A model generated the notes under the pieces. It made no database searches. It was not told the origin of the DNA and was given only the letters and a program-made list of their open reading frames with translations. DNA of 64,000 nt from Zingiber officinale. Taxonomy: Eukaryota; Streptophyta; Magnoliopsida; Zingiberales; Zingiberaceae. Position numbers and translations under genes: made by a program. The DNA is taken from positions 85,183,418-85,247,417 of the forward strand of contig NC_055987.1 of the NCBI RefSeq assembly GCF_018446385.1. The letters are read 5' to 3'. Positions within the stretch are counted from its first letter, which is position 1, and every line of letters starts with the position of its first letter. Of this stretch, positions 45,540 to 58,900 are shown one piece after another.

Positions 45540-46875
45540 AAAATCTAGGCAATGGGGAAGTTCCGACCATCAAAATTGATCAGATGTAAGACAATATAAT
45601 GATAAGTCCCAACAAATTAAAGTAGGTTAGATACTAGGTAAAGAAAGTCCTATTAGATTGAATTCAATAGGATTGGATATTAGGGAAGATAAGAATTTAA
45701 TTTTGATAAGATTAAAATAGAAGTATCAGTCATTTTATAGAGTGTATCAATCAACTAATGAACCATAAACTTTGAAATTGAAGGTTTGAAGGGTGTTTTT
45801 GAACACCATCAGAATTTGTTACGGTGTTTCTAGTGTGCTAGAGTAGGAAAAGATTAATGAACAATACAATCGACTTTGACGATTAATGTAGCAAAGAGAA
45901 AGTTAGTTATGCAAAGGGTCATTGCACTAGGACAAATGCCCCTCTTAATTTATCCCCTTCTAGAGAGTGTGGGCCCATCCTGGAAGGACCACTAAGGTGA
46001 CTATTTCATCTTTACTCCAAAAGAGAAGGTTAGTTATTAAATCGACTGATACTGATTAGTCGAGTTGGTCAATCGACTGATGTTACTGTAACAAACAATC
46101 AACTTGATTGATGTTGATTAATAGAGTTGTTCAATTAACTGATCTTTTTGAGCAAACATAAAGTTTAAAACTCGATTTGGGACTCGAATATTAGTTGTCA
46201 ATCAGTCAATTGATGAATTTGAATAGTAGGCTGATGTCACTATAACAGTGAATAAAAGGTTTTTGAGTCGGCAATGACACTCAACTATTTAGACATCACA
46301 ATAACAATCGACTGTCTATGGTCAAATAGAGTTGTTAAGAGCCATTCTATAGATACAATGGTCGAATTCAGCAGACCAATCAACTAATGGTGAAATAGTA
46401 AATGAACATCAACCCTGACCTGAAGGCTATTAAGGGAGGGGTTTGAGGAGATTTTCAGAACCAGTTCTTAGGGGTTTTGGAGGATGATGCTGCTATATTT
46501 TCAAACCTCGTGAGGCATTCTAAACCAATAACAAATTGTTCAAAATAAAGTTTTCATTCGTAAAGTTATTTACTATCATTTGTATTTTGTTTTGTATTGC
46601 TTATAACAATAAGTGTTGTAAGAGGTTTCTCCACCTCCGAAAGATATCTGACAAGGAGAGAGCTAGTGGTAATTTTGCTAGGACAATAGGCCGTGGAGTT
46701 GGAACTGGGGGGTTCCAAACCATGTTCAATCGGTTTGTGTTGTGTTTGTTTTTATTGTTATGTGTTTATTGCGAATTGTGAATCTCTATTCATTCACTTT
46801 TGCAATGTCAATGACCTAGCATACTTGTGGTACTATCACTATGCTTTCTTCTGCTTGGATACCTTCCAGAGGTAG
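45540..46875 (+). mobile_element. Old Copia-type LTR fragment
   Basis: It has U3-style repeats (GATAAGTCCCAACAAATT and AAGAAAGTCCTATTAG), a TCGACTGAT cassette (46040-46390), and an end resembling SIRE-like LTRs (GTAAGAGGTTTCTCCACCTCC at 46618, compare 63632). No internal region identified; borders unclear. Confidence 0.45.
46040..46390. repeat. AATCGACTGAT-type palindrome cassette
   Basis: AATCGACTGAT and variants (ATTAGTCGAG, AATCAACTTGATT, AATTAACTGAT, AATCAACTAAT) recur on both strands at irregular spacing, mostly decayed. Confidence 0.6.
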
Positions 46876-47115
46876 AAAAACTCTTATATCACTTGTTCTT
46901 ATAAGAAACACAAATCAAAGACAAAGATATAAATGAAAATGAATACAATCAACTCAAACAAGTTTACACCAATGAAAATTTTGCTCTAAGTGCTTTTGGT
47001 TGCTTTGGATTACCTCGTAAAGGTGTTGAATGCAGTAGCACGTCCTCTCAAAACCTCCAAGAACCAACGTTGAAATCCTTTATGAAACCCTATCTAATAG
47101 GATTGTTGTTGTAAA
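46876..47115. other. Unassigned sequence before the SIRE-like element
   Basis: No gene recognised; possibly another LTR piece in the opposite orientation (CACCTCCAAGAACC-like words). Confidence 0.3.
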
Positions 47116-47519
47116 TGTTGATACCCCACGGTTTTGATGTGAATGACAACTAAGTTAAGTTATACCTTGTAGGATTTGATGCCTTGTGTTTAAGTGTCCA
47201 AGGACTTAGGAACATAAGAAGTCGAGCATAAGATGCAGCAAGCGAGAAGGACGACACGGGAAGAGAGCTGATAGGCTTAGTACATTTGAGGGATGAAGAG
47301 CTATAGGAGAGTACACCGATGGAGCGAGAAGAAAACACACAGTGCATCCGAGGGAGGAGATGCCAGGAGGAAGCATGCTTGAAGAGAAGGTCGGAGTTGG
47401 GTTCGGGTGAGCTCAACTCCGAACGACCAAACCATCACCCAGGCGTGTGAAGAAACAAGTGGTCAACTTGAAAGTTGACCATTCCAGGCGGCTCGGATTG
47501 ACCGAAGGTAGCCTAATAC

Positions 47520-47805
47520 TCTGAAGACTCGAGGCACTTCGATGGATCTCAGCCACCTTATATGCAAAGATGAGTAGTTGTCAATTACGAGACTTGAGGC
47601 GCCTCCGACTACTCAAGGTGCCTTCGAAGAGTTGGAGCCATTGCTACAGAGATAAGCTGTGGAGTCCAGCTCAGCACACCCAAGGCAGCTCAGGTGAAAC
47701 GAGGCACCTCCAATGCCTACAGATCAATGGAAGAATGTTGTGATGTTGATCACACTCAGCTAAACTGAGGCGCCTCCGATCAATCAAGGCACCTTCGATG
47801 TATCA
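47520..47805. repeat. GAGGCGCCTCCGA / AAGGTGCCTTCGA cassette in U3
   Basis: GAGGCGCCTCCGA twice, GAGGCACCTCC once, CAAGGTGCCTTCGA and CAAGGCACCTTCGA once each, GAGGCACTTCGA once. The two word types alternate in pairs. The block ends about 35 bp before the TATA box. Confidence 0.8.
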
Positions 47806-47836
47806 TGTCAGCAAAATGATTATTTTGACCATGGGT

Positions 47837-47845
47837 TATAAAAAG
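47837..47845 (+). promoter_or_regulatory. TATA box of the SIRE-like LTR
   Basis: GGTTATAAAAAGAG; the Gypsy insertion starts at 47850 and separates it from the rest of the LTR. Confidence 0.6.
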
Positions 47846-47849
47846 AGAT

Positions 47850-48679
47850 TGTAAAATACCGAAAAAGGGAGAATAACCATAAGAGGATTTTCAGAAATTC
47901 TTAGAAATTTTTTAGAAATTTTTCGAAGACCGTATGAAATAGGTTACGGGGATAAATATTGGGCCACGGAAAGCCTGTTTAGGCTACCCCATTTAAACGA
48001 GAAAAAGTTCAATTTTTTTAAATTTATTTTCTTTTTCTCCTTTTCCTTTTCCCTCTCTTCCCCATTTCCTTTACTCGATGTGACCCTCTCTTCATTTCGT
48101 CGGTTTCACTTCGGCTCCTTCACCTGACGGCGCCGTCACGACGATTCTCCTCCCAAGCGTACAAAAGGGTGGCCAAAGAGAAGACGGGTTCTTCTTCTCC
48201 TGATTCCAGAGACGCTGGCTCCGCTTCAACCACGGACAAGTAGCCAAGGGACAAACTTGCGCCATCTTCCTTGCTTTCCCTTCTCAATTTATCCCGTGCC
48301 CTAGCCATTACCTCGGCCAAGTCTTCTCCTTTTTCTTCTCGCGTCGCCTCTGGTCGCTACGGCCGACACCAGTCGCCGCTGCCCGTCGCCGTTCATCCAT
48401 GCGCGCAGCCGACGCCGAGGGAGTTGTTCACAGCCGCAGACACACGTTGTCACTAGGGTTGAGCCGCTGGACTTCCATCGGCCCTGAGCAGCATCTCCTC
48501 TCGTGTTCTAGCGGTGCTACTCCGATCGTCGACCGCTAGCTTTCCTCTGCCGGACTAGATTCAAGGGGGAGGAGGGTTGACAGAGACACCATCTCCATCA
48601 GAAGCTCGCAGATCGGGATTTGGGGTAAGTCATTAGCATAAAGGTTATGGATTAAAGGTTAGGGTTTAAATTCTTAGAA

Positions 48680-48741
<62 letters not shown>

Positions 48742-50652
48742 ACCTATATATATATATACATATATATATATATCTATATTGATTTCGACTTGTAGGTCAG
48801 TGGCTTCATCCAGTTTTCGGTTACACTAAGTCAACAGTGGAGAATCCAGAATTTGGGTGAGTTTTTGGATTGAGGTAGATGCATTGATGTTAGTATGAAA
48901 AGGATTATGTGGTTAGATGTTATTCATCTTGTTCGTTAGGTTTAATCCGAATGATGGATCGATTAGGGTTAAGGAAACTAACCCTAGTTGACCAAGGGAT
49001 TAAATTTAGGTAGGGTGAATGATCATGTTGATTAGGGGTTTTCCCTAATTAGGTTGGACATTTTCTTTAGCTACTTCATTTGAATTTAGCTAAATAAAAC
49101 TTAACTATACTGTATGATATATTACAAGACTCTGATTTGCAACGCGTTGCCTTGCGTGGAATTACCTTTGACACGCGTTATATTGGAGGCACCTTGACTT
49201 ACCTATTTTGATATGTCATGTTGATTTGCTTAGTAGATTTAGTAAGTAGTATTAATTATGATTATATTTGCATAGGTATGTCACTATTTGTTTCTGAGCA
49301 TGTGTTGTTTGTTACCTATTTAGCATTCATGCCCCTGTTTATTATTTATGTTATAAAGGTAGTGACATCCATGCCATGTGATATACCGGACTAGTCATTT
49401 ACCTTATCTGACCTGTGTACCTAGATCTGATTATTTGATCCATGCATTTTGGTACATACTTTTGGAGGTAGCTACGGTCAGGATTTTTCATGCTTAGTGA
49501 CATGCACCATCTCACATGATTGCATGCTGAGTGATTGACAACTCCATTATTGTTGAGCACATCGACAGTTACATGGATCTGCATACACAACCACTCATGG
49601 GTTAGTGGTTTTTATTTAGGCAGGGTGTGTTGAAGTAGGTTACTCTGTCAGTGCTCCACTGGTCTGCTCATGGGTAGTGTAATTGTAGCGTGGTAGTAGG
49701 ACAGGGATCCCTCCTCTTGATTGGCTCAGGGAGATGAGAGCATTGAGCTTCCCCACTTATGATTTGAGGTAGGAGGATAGGTGTACTCCGACAGTATCCT
49801 ATCCACTCGGTCACTCATCAGGAGCAGTGATGGCAGAGTGTACAGTTGTCACAGCCATACCCACTCGGTCTCACTATCGTGTGTGAGATGGCTGACTGGC
49901 ATCAGGGGTGACTAGGACATGTCATTGACATCATATGCATGATTGAATTTATTGCTTGTGTTTGCGCTGCACTTTATTTGCTGCATATTGGATGGATGCA
50001 TATGATTTACATGCATACAGGGACATGAGGTATTTGGTATGACGACCTTTATGTTAGGATAGGAGGCCCTGGTGAGTACAGTTTGCTTCAGCCCTTTTCT
50101 TTTTTGCATTTCCAATTTTTCTCCTGAAGACTGTGCTCCATGGTTATTGCTATTAGTTATTGTTTACTATGCATGTCAACTAGGTATCCGCTGAGAAATT
50201 GACTCACCCCGTTGATATTACCATTTCAGGTTGATGCTGTTAGGAGGTTCCAGTCGCTAGTCCTGTTATGACGGGTTTCCATTTTGGACATTGGGTTTAT
50301 TTGTTTTACCTTTTATATACTTGTGATGTATAGCTGTTGTCGTGGACTTTTAGCGAGTTTTGGACTACTGCCTTTGTTTTTTGCTGTGTTGGACTTTCTG
50401 TCATGGGTTTACGTTTTTTGTCATTGTAGTGGACTAGGTGGTTTTCAAATATAAACTGCGTGGTTGTGTCAGCTAGAGGCTGAATTATATAAACTGCATG
50501 GATTGCTTGTTATATTTTATTGTTATATGTTTCGACCATGTTGGCCGAGATTTGTGGCCCTGAGGGCCTTGTAGTGAAGTTTCATATTGTCACCCGTACA
50601 AGGGAGATACTGTCGAAATTTCTTCTGGCAGGGACTCCCCTGGGACGTGACA
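47850..50652 (+). repeat. 5' LTR of the decayed chromovirus (2803 bp)
   Basis: TGTAAAATACCG to GGGACGTGACA. Relative to the 3' LTR it lacks 69 bp (at about 48207) between two TTCCA words and has an expanded TA run at 48681-48778. Confidence 0.9.
48681..48778. repeat. (TA)n microsatellite inside the LTR
   Basis: Nearly 100 bp of TA with a few breaks; the partner LTR has only TATATATA at 61610. Confidence 0.92.
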
Positions 50653-50659
50653 ATATTTT

Positions 50660-50671
50660 TGGTATTAGAGC
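50660..50671 (+). other. Primer-binding site, one mismatch
   Basis: TGGTATTAGAGC, a C to T change from the usual plant PBS. Confidence 0.85.
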
Positions 50672-50906
50672 CAGGTTTGCGAGTCAAACTGGGTATTTTT
50701 GGATTTGTACGGATTTCTGTTATGTTCATGTTTTGGAATTCTGTTTTGGATTTGTATGGATTTCCGTCGATTTTCTCGTTTCAGAGTTCCGAGGTCATAA
50801 GGGGGATTGGATAGCGACGACACATCTCCAGACGACAAATAGGTAAAATGTTAAAATTTATGATTTTGATACTTGTAATAATATTTGAGTTATAATTTAA
50901 CAGATA

Positions 50907-52755
50907 TGAGGCGAGGTGCACGTGCTCCTATGCCGAGACGTGGTGCGGGACAACCACGCAAGATGACATTGGAATCCTTGGTAGCAGAGTCTCTAGAGAC
51001 GTCTGTTGGGATTGAGCCTGTCAGTCAGGGACAGACTCTTTATGGTGCTGCGGGCGCGTCGGGCTCCCAAACCCCGATGACTTCTTTAGAAGTACCTACC
51101 TTGGATGTACCCACCTACTCACCCCTACCATATTTACGGTACCACCAGCAGTACCACCGGCACACCTGACACCTACTCCAGTTGTGCCTACTGCGTATCC
51201 GGTACCACCGCCACCAGTGCCTACGGCGTACCCGGCACCACCGCCACCGGTGCCTACTGCAAACCCGACACCCGCACTTGCAGTAGCAGTTACTCCACCT
51301 CTGGTACCACCACCTACCGTACCTCCAGCTGCGCCCACCTATACTGATCCTACAGTACCACCAGTGGCACCTGCCCTAGCTTATGCAGCAGCACCAGGGA
51401 TACCACCCCCAACCCATCCAGCGGTACCACCAGTAGTACTATTTCCAGTGGTTCTACCAGTTCCCGCAGCAGTCCCTACTCCCCTTATAGATATAGTTAC
51501 GGCACGAGCTCGGATCCCAATTTTGGCAAAGTCGATGAAAAGTCAATTCACACTATTCTGCGGAGAGATCGATCCGAGTGTGGCCTAGTCCTGGATAGAG
51601 ACCATAGAGCGAACCTTCTTCTATATGACTTGCTCCGAGTGGGAGAAAGTAGAGCTGGCCGCTTTCCATTTACGAGACGAGGCCAATACCTGGTGGGATA
51701 CGCATCGTTCCTTTATAGGCGAGCAGAGTATCACCTGGGCGAGATTCAGAGAGGCTTTTGAGAGTCGGTACTTTCCACGGGCATATCAGATGACACACCG
51801 TCAGGATTTTCTGAGTCTTCGGCAGAACAATCGCACTGTGACGGAGTATAATGCTGAATTCAATCGGTTGGCCAAATTTTGTCCAAAACCAGTTGCTGAG
51901 GACATGTCTCGTATGCTTCAGTTTATCCAGGGACTGAATGGACATCTACAAGTAAATCTTGTCGATTTTGGGAATACGCCTTACATAGAGGCACTGGACT
52001 GAACCCTTATGATTGAGTCAGCTCACTAAAGAGTGTATCCAGACAAGAAAAGGGAGCAGACTGATCGGACATTAGGACAGATTCAGCCGCCACAGGCTAC
52101 CAGACAACAGCAGAGTGGTCGCGGTCGGGCTGGTCAGGGTACTTCTGGGGCATTTGGTCAGCCTCAGAAGTCAGGGCGATCTTCATCAGGACGTTTCCGA
52201 TCTTCTCAGCAGAATCGGAAATAGCTCGCCAACGACACTCACTACACCAGATGTGGGTCTAGAGACCACGTCACCATAACCTGCTCCCTAGGACAGTCAG
52301 TTTGCTATTTTTGCAAACTGCCCGGGCACCTGAGCCGAGATTGTTCGCTAAAGGCTCAACATATCGCTTTCGGGGTCTCTGTTCATGGAGGACGGCTCAG
52401 TCAGACAGGGACACAGCAAGGAGGGCAGAGAGCCCAATCTTCTCACCGTCAGCTGAGGACATCTCCCTCTGTAGCAGTTGCATATGACATACATGGACAA
52501 GAGCACTCTAGTGCCCTTATGGTACCACAGAGTTCTGTTGTGGGACCTCAGTATCAGCTGCAGCCTCAGCCACTAGTTCAGTACCAGTCACAGCCTTAGT
52601 CCCTAGTATAGTATCAGCCGTAGCTACAGCCACTGGTCCAGTACCAGTCACATCCCCAACCGCTGGTCCAGTATCAGTCGCAACCCACATATCCATCTCT
52701 GGCTTAGTACCCAGCACCGTCACAGTGGTAGGCTCAGACTCAGACGCAGCAGCCT
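50907..52755 (+). pseudogene. Gag of the decayed chromovirus
   Basis: It begins MRRGARAPMPRRGAGQPRK. A frameshift near 51170 is followed by a Pro/Thr/Ala-rich linker of PPPVPTAYP-like units (51184-51480), then capsid (KVELAAFHLRDEANTWWD, WARFREAFESRYFP). Stops at 51586 (CAG to TAG), 52000 (CGA to TGA), 52027 and 52222. The knuckle region has TRCGSRDH and CYFCKLPGHLSRDC (about 52240-52345). A Gln/Pro-rich region with further TAGs leads to the protease. Confidence 0.85.
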
Positions 52756-53340
52756 TTGGCAGCACTACCACCTCCACCACCGCCAGAGACTAGACGTGTT
52801 CATGCGGTTACCAGAGAGGATGCACAGCAGGCTGACGGATCTGTTTTCCGTGGTATGGTTTTACTTTATGCATTATCCGCTAATATGTTGATAGATACTA
52901 GTAGCTCACATTCTTTTACTTCCCAGGCTTTTATGAAGGACATAGGTAGACTACCTACACTTAGACCTTATCGACTGACCATCTCTCTACCATCTGGTGA
53001 TACCTTGGATGTCATTCAGGAGGTCAGAGGTTGCCCATTAGATTTTGGCAACATGATACTCATGGTTGATTTATTAGTACTGGAAATGGTCGAGTTTGAC
53101 ATTATCCTTGGCATGGATTGGCTATCTGGATATCATTCCATGGTTGATTGCCAGACGAGGGTGGTCACATTCCGACCTCCGAACCAACCCTCGTGGGATT
53201 TCACTAGCATCAAGGACGATAGCATATCGATTATTTCAGCGATTCAGGCTTAGAAGCTGCTGTCACATGGCTGTCAAGGATTTCTTTTGTCTTTAATTAA
53301 TACTGACGACATCAGTAAATCTTAGCTCTAAGATGTTCTA
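52756..53340 (+). pseudogene. Protease, active site altered
   Basis: VTREDAQQADGSVFRG opens the domain. The site reads IDTSSSHSF, so the usual DTG glycine is serine. FDIILGMDWL follows. In-frame stops lie near 53251 and 53324. Confidence 0.82.
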
Positions 53341-54390
53341 GTGGTCCGAGAGTATCCGGATGTATTTCCAGATGAGCTACCGAGCTTGCCTCCCAGAAGG
53401 CAAATGGAGTTTGCTATTGAGTTGATTCCGGGGACCGCGCCAGCATCGAAAGCTCCATATCGTATGGCGCCGAAAGAGTTGGATGAGCTAAAGGTCCAAC
53501 TCCAGGAGTTATTGGATAGGGGATTTATTCGCCCTAGTGTTTCTCCGTGGGGTTCTCTGGTATTGTTTGTCAAGAAAAAGGATGGTATTCTGAGGTTGTG
53601 CATAGATTACAAACAGCTGAATATAGTGACCGTCAGGAATAAATACCCCTTACCGTGGATCGAGGATTTGTTTGATCAGCTTAGAGGTACATTAGTATAT
53701 TCTAAAATTGATCTGCGATCTGGATATCATTAGTTGAGAGTTAAAGAATCTGATATTCAGAAGATAACATTCCGTACCAAATACGGACATTATGAATTTT
53801 TGGTAATGTCATTTGGGCTTACCAATGCTCCAGCGGTGTTTCTGGATTTGATGAACCACATCTTTCTGGAGTATCTAGATTAGTTAGTTGTTGTCTTCAT
53901 CGATGACATTTTGATCTACTCGTGTTCCGAGGAGGAGCATGCACAACATCTTCGCATAGTCTTGGAGACTCTTCAGCAACATCGTCTATATGCAAAGTTC
54001 AGCAAGTGTGCTTTTTGGCTACCCTCAGTTGGTTTTTTTGGACACGTAGTGTCTAGCTGAGGTATTTCAGTAGACCCTCAGAAGATCGAGGCTGTCACCA
54101 GCTGGGAGCAGCCTAAATCAGTTCAGGAGATCCGTAGTTTCTTGGGATTGCTGGATATTATAGACGGTTTGTTGAGGGTTTCTCTCACATTACTATACCG
54201 CTGACACGCCTGACCAGGAAAGACGTGAAGCGGAGACTAGTAATAGCACCAGTTCATGTGGTCTGAGGCTTGCGAGACTAGTTTCCAGGAGCTGAAGCGG
54301 AGACTAATAATAGCACCAGTTCTGGTTTTACCCTCTGGAGAGGACGAATTCATACTCTACACCAACGCTTCTCTACAGGATTTGAGCTCT
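53341..54390 (+). pseudogene. Reverse transcriptase of the decayed chromovirus
   Basis: [20 protein letters not shown] leads into RT ([10 protein letters not shown], then [11 protein letters not shown]). TAG at 53731 and 53881, FIDDILIYS intact near 53901-53930, TGA near 54058, a 1-nt loss near 54150. At about 54226-54320 a stretch of about 25 nt (GGAGACTAGTAATAGCACCA) is repeated 64 nt downstream with one change, an insertional duplication. Confidence 0.85.
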
Positions 54391-54392
54391 AT

Positions 54393-54720
54393 TTGATGCA
54401 GCATGACAGGGTAGTCTCCTATGCTTCTCAGCAGTTGAAGGAGCATGAGAAGAACTACCCAGTTCATGATCTGGAGCTAGCTGCCATCATCTTTACTTTG
54501 AAGATTTGGCAGCATCATCTATACGGTATTACATTTGAGATTTTTACTGATCATAAGAGTCTCAAATATATTTTCATCCAAAAGGAGCTTAATCTCTGAT
54601 AGAGGAGATGGATGGAATTCCTGAAGGATTATGATTGTACCATTAGCTACCACCTAGGGAAAGCTAATGTGGTTGCCGATGCGCTTAGCCGAAAGTCCAG
54701 AGGGACCTTAGCTTGCCACC
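54393..54720 (+). pseudogene. RNase H of the decayed chromovirus
   Basis: [20 protein letters not shown] and [11 protein letters not shown], then two adjacent stops (TGA TAG, 54598-54603), then [17 protein letters not shown]. Confidence 0.85.
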
Positions 54721-55948
54721 GAGCTTTAGTCACAGACTTAACTCATGGTTTCTCCGAGTTGGGCCTTCAGGAGCAGGGATAGACAGAGTAGGGTATTCTA
54801 GTTACCATGGTTGCTCAGTCGTCGATCAGGATGAGGATCCGAGAGGCCTAGGTTGGTGATCAACATTTATAGTCCATTGGCAGCCATATAGCTTCCGGGC
54901 AGAAGACAGTGTTCACCTGAGATGACGTAGGTATTATATATTTCCAAGGCCGCTTATGCGTACCTCCATCTCATCAGGTCAGGGAGGAGCTACTTCAGGA
55001 GGCTCATCGCTCTCGATTTGCTATACACCTAGGCGGGACCCACATGTATCGAGACTTGAGGCGTTCCTATTAGTGGAATGACATGAAGAGAGACATCGCG
55101 GAATTTGTAGCTAGATGTCTTGTCTGTCAGCAGGTGAAGGCTGACCACCAGAGACCTGCCAGATTACTTCAGTGGATTCCTATTCTGGAATGGAAATGAG
55201 AGTATATCACCATAGACTTTGTGGTGGGATTGCCTACGACACGACGAGGCCATGATGCGATTTGGGTAATCGTTGATCGATTAGCCAAATCTGCACACTT
55301 CCTGGGGATTCGGAAGACCAACTCTCTGGATCGATTGACAGAGTTGTATTGTTGAGAGATCATCAGGTTGCATGGTGTCCCATTGAGTATTATATTGAAT
55401 AGAGACCTATGGTTCACGTCACGGTTTTAGCAGAGTCTGCAGCAAGCCTTGGGCACTCAGCTCCGTTTTAGTACAACTTTCCATCCACAAACAGATGGAT
55501 AGTCAGAGCGGACTATTCAAACTCTAGAGAATTTGCTGAGGTCTTGCGTTATGGATTTTGAAGGCAGCTGGGAGGATCACCTTCCATTGGTAAAGTTCTC
55601 CTACAAAAACAGCTATCATTCGGCTATCCAGATGTCATAATTTGAAGTGTTGTATGGTAGGCCTTGTCGGACACCCACCCTCTGGAAGGAGGTTGGGGAT
55701 GCCCAGGTGCTAGGACCTCAGAGAGCTCAGCAGGAAGCAGAGTTGGTCCGCACTATTAGATGGAGGATGTCCGAGTTGCAGGACCACCAGAAGAGTTATG
55801 CTGATCGGAGACGCAGACCCTTGGAGTTCTCTACTGGCGACCATGTATTCCTGAGAGTTTCACCCACGAAATGGGTGAAGAGATTTGGCTTCCGAGGTAA
55901 GCTAGCTCCACGATGCATTGGGCCATACCAGATCTTAGAGAGGATTGG
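54721..55948 (+). pseudogene. Integrase of the decayed chromovirus
   Basis: CLVCQQVKADHQRP zinc region near 55117, IDFVVGLP, VDRLAKSAHF. The second catalytic aspartate region reads ILNRDLWFTS, with asparagine where aspartate is usual. TAG at 55499 precedes SERTIQTLE. The last open part, 55647-55964, ends at GPYQILERIG where the solo LTR entered. Confidence 0.85.
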
Positions 55949-58900
55949 TGTTGGTTGTTCCTAGGAAGATCATACCGGTTCCACTGTACAAAATTTTTTA
56001 TACAAGTGGCGAACCTTTCCTAAACAACCTATTGTGTTCTTTAGAAATTAAATTAGGAATCGCAAATGGAACTTAACATTATTGATTCCAAATTTAACTT
56101 ATCTGTTCTTAATGGTTTATACTTGGATCACAAGCGGAACTTAACACTATTGATCCAAATCAATCTATATTACAAATTTAATTAAATATTTATTTCTAAA
56201 TTGGCTTCCAGTACTACATGACGAGGCACTAGGCCTTCTTAGGTATGGGAGCATCCACCACCAACTAGACAAAGCCTTTTAAAGAAATTCAATATTTAAT
56301 TTCCTAAAATAACATTAGGTTTAACCAAAAAGAACAATCGAATCATAAATTCGAAAAAAAAAACACAACTTCGAAACAAATCTGAAACTCTAGAATCTGT
56401 TGGGTTTTTCGGGCCGCGAAAACCGCTTTTTCGCGTCACGGAAACCCTGAAACCCCAGCCACCGAATCCATACGAAGAAAAATAAATACAAAATATGAGT
56501 ACGAGTTTCTAACACTAGTTCTAAACTAGATCTACAAGGAAGAAAGGTTAAACCCTTGATGTGAAGCCCTTCGCAATCCCTCTCGTCCTCGGTTCGCCGG
56601 ATCTCGAAAGTGTCAAAGTAGACACTTCTCTATGTGTATCCACACAAGCAAGAGATGGAGAAAAACCTCTAAGGATGTGCTAGCAACCTTAGAGATCAGT
56701 AATGGAGGAGAGGGAGAGCAAGAAGAAAGCTAGAGAGGAAGAAGATGGGAGTTACCACAAAAAAATGAAAATCCACATGAAATCAAAGTGGAGATTTTAA
56801 CCTCCATGGGATACCAAGAGTCACAACTCTTGGTAACTCCCATGAGGTGGCATCTCACTTAAGTAACCATGATGATGTGGAGCATCATCATTGGTCCACT
56901 TCTTGCCAACTCACCAATGAGGTGGCAAATGGTCAAGTCAAACTTGACTCTTCATCTTCCTCTCAAGTCAAGTCAAACTTGACCACTTCTCTCCCATGGT
57001 TGATCAAATCTAACCATTGGTTCAAGTCAATTTTAATTTAATGAATCTCTATTCATTGAATTAAATTGATTCAATGAGTCTAAATCCAAATTAGACTCAT
57101 TTAACACATGAACCAAATTGAGTCCAACTCAATTAGCATAATTTGGATTACTCTTAATCCAATTTGGTTCATCACATGAACCTAATCCTTTTGGTTCATC
57201 AAATGAACCTAATCTCCATCTAATTGCCCTTTGTGTGTGACCCTATAGGTTCTTATAATGTTGGCAATGCTCCTAAACCCATTTAGAAGCATAAGTAATG
57301 AGCGGTATCTAGCAACACATCATTACTACCCAAGTTATAAGAATGTTGAGATTCAACATCACCTTGTGAATACTAATTGTGACTCCTCACAATATATGAC
57401 AAGTGTCCTTCTATCCAAGACATCTAGATTAATCAATGTGAGGCATAGACCGTGTCATCCTCTAATCAATCTAAATCTTGAACTCCAAGTGGACTCACTA
57501 AATCAAATGAGCTTAATATCTCATATTGACTCATTTGGGCATGGCCATGCACTTCGTGGTCTCACTCTATCAAGAATATCGATGTCACTCCCGTCATATA
57601 GGACGGATAGATCCCATCTACATCACTCACATCTCTTTGCATAATTCGTTACATACCCAGTAATCGCCTTTATAGTCCACCCAGTTACGGGTGACGTTTG
57701 ACGAAACCAAAGTACATAACTCCTTATGTAGAGAACCATGGTGACTTCAGGTCTAAGGACTAGTAGTCATACTAATAGCCACATGAGAAAGTATATGACA
57801 CTCATATAACGATCCATGATACTTTCTCATGGCGGGTCATTCAGTATACATTCTCTAATGCATACCCATGTGTCAACTTGATATCTCTATATCCATGACT
57901 TGTGAGATCAAGTCATCGAGTTGACCTACATGCTAGTCTTATTACATTAACATTGTCCCTGAATGTTAACACTCGATTAGGAATGATTAAGAGTAGTGTT
58001 CCCTATATCATCTCACTATCGGTTCAACTAACCGATTGATATAGGTGAGAACCTTCTACTCAAGGACGCTATTATACTTAGTTTATTTGTTACCAATACA
58101 AGTAAGTATAATAACCAAAAACAAATGCCTTTATTTATATAAGAATATGATACAATAAGTTCATAATACAATCATCAAATGATTGGCTCTAGGGCTCTAA
58201 CTAACAGAATCATATGCCTCTTGTGTTTGGAATTCATACAAAGAAAAACTAGTATGATGCGGAAAAATAATTACTAGTTATACCTTTGTTTGTAAAAAAT
58301 GACCTCTTGATCTTCTATCGTTTTCCTCTTCTAATCTCGGACGTTGTGTGGGCAATGATCTATCGAGATGAGAACCACAAAGCACCTTCTTCTCCTTTGC
58401 TAGTTTCGGCCACCACAAAATCTTCAAGGAAGAAGTGATTCGGCCACCACCACCAAGCTCCAAGGGATGCTAGAGACAAAACCTCCTTTCTCTCCTTCTT
58501 CCTCAAGCTAGATCCAGCATCCTCCTCCAAGCTCCAAGAGACAAAGAGATTCAGCCACAAGAAGAGGAAGAGAGAAAAGAATATGGCCGACCACCACCAA
58601 GGAAAAGAGGAGAAGATAAATAGAATAGAGTTGTCTCATGAAGGCACCCCTACCCCCTCTTTTATATTCCTTGGTCTTGGCAAATAAGGAAATTTTTTGC
58701 CAAATTTAAAACTCCTTATTTCCTTGCCAATGGTTATTAAGGAAATTTTTAATTAAAATTTCCTATCAACCCTCATGTGGCCAGCCACCACCATGCCTCT
58801 CAAATAAGGAAAGTTTTCGCCAAGAAATTAAAACTTCCTTATTTAATGGTTGGTTATAAAAGGAAAATTTTATAATTTAAAATTTATCTTTTAAACATGT

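Noticed and set aside
51096..51338. Gly/Val-rich minus-strand protein
   Set aside because: Antisense of the proline-rich linker of Gag.
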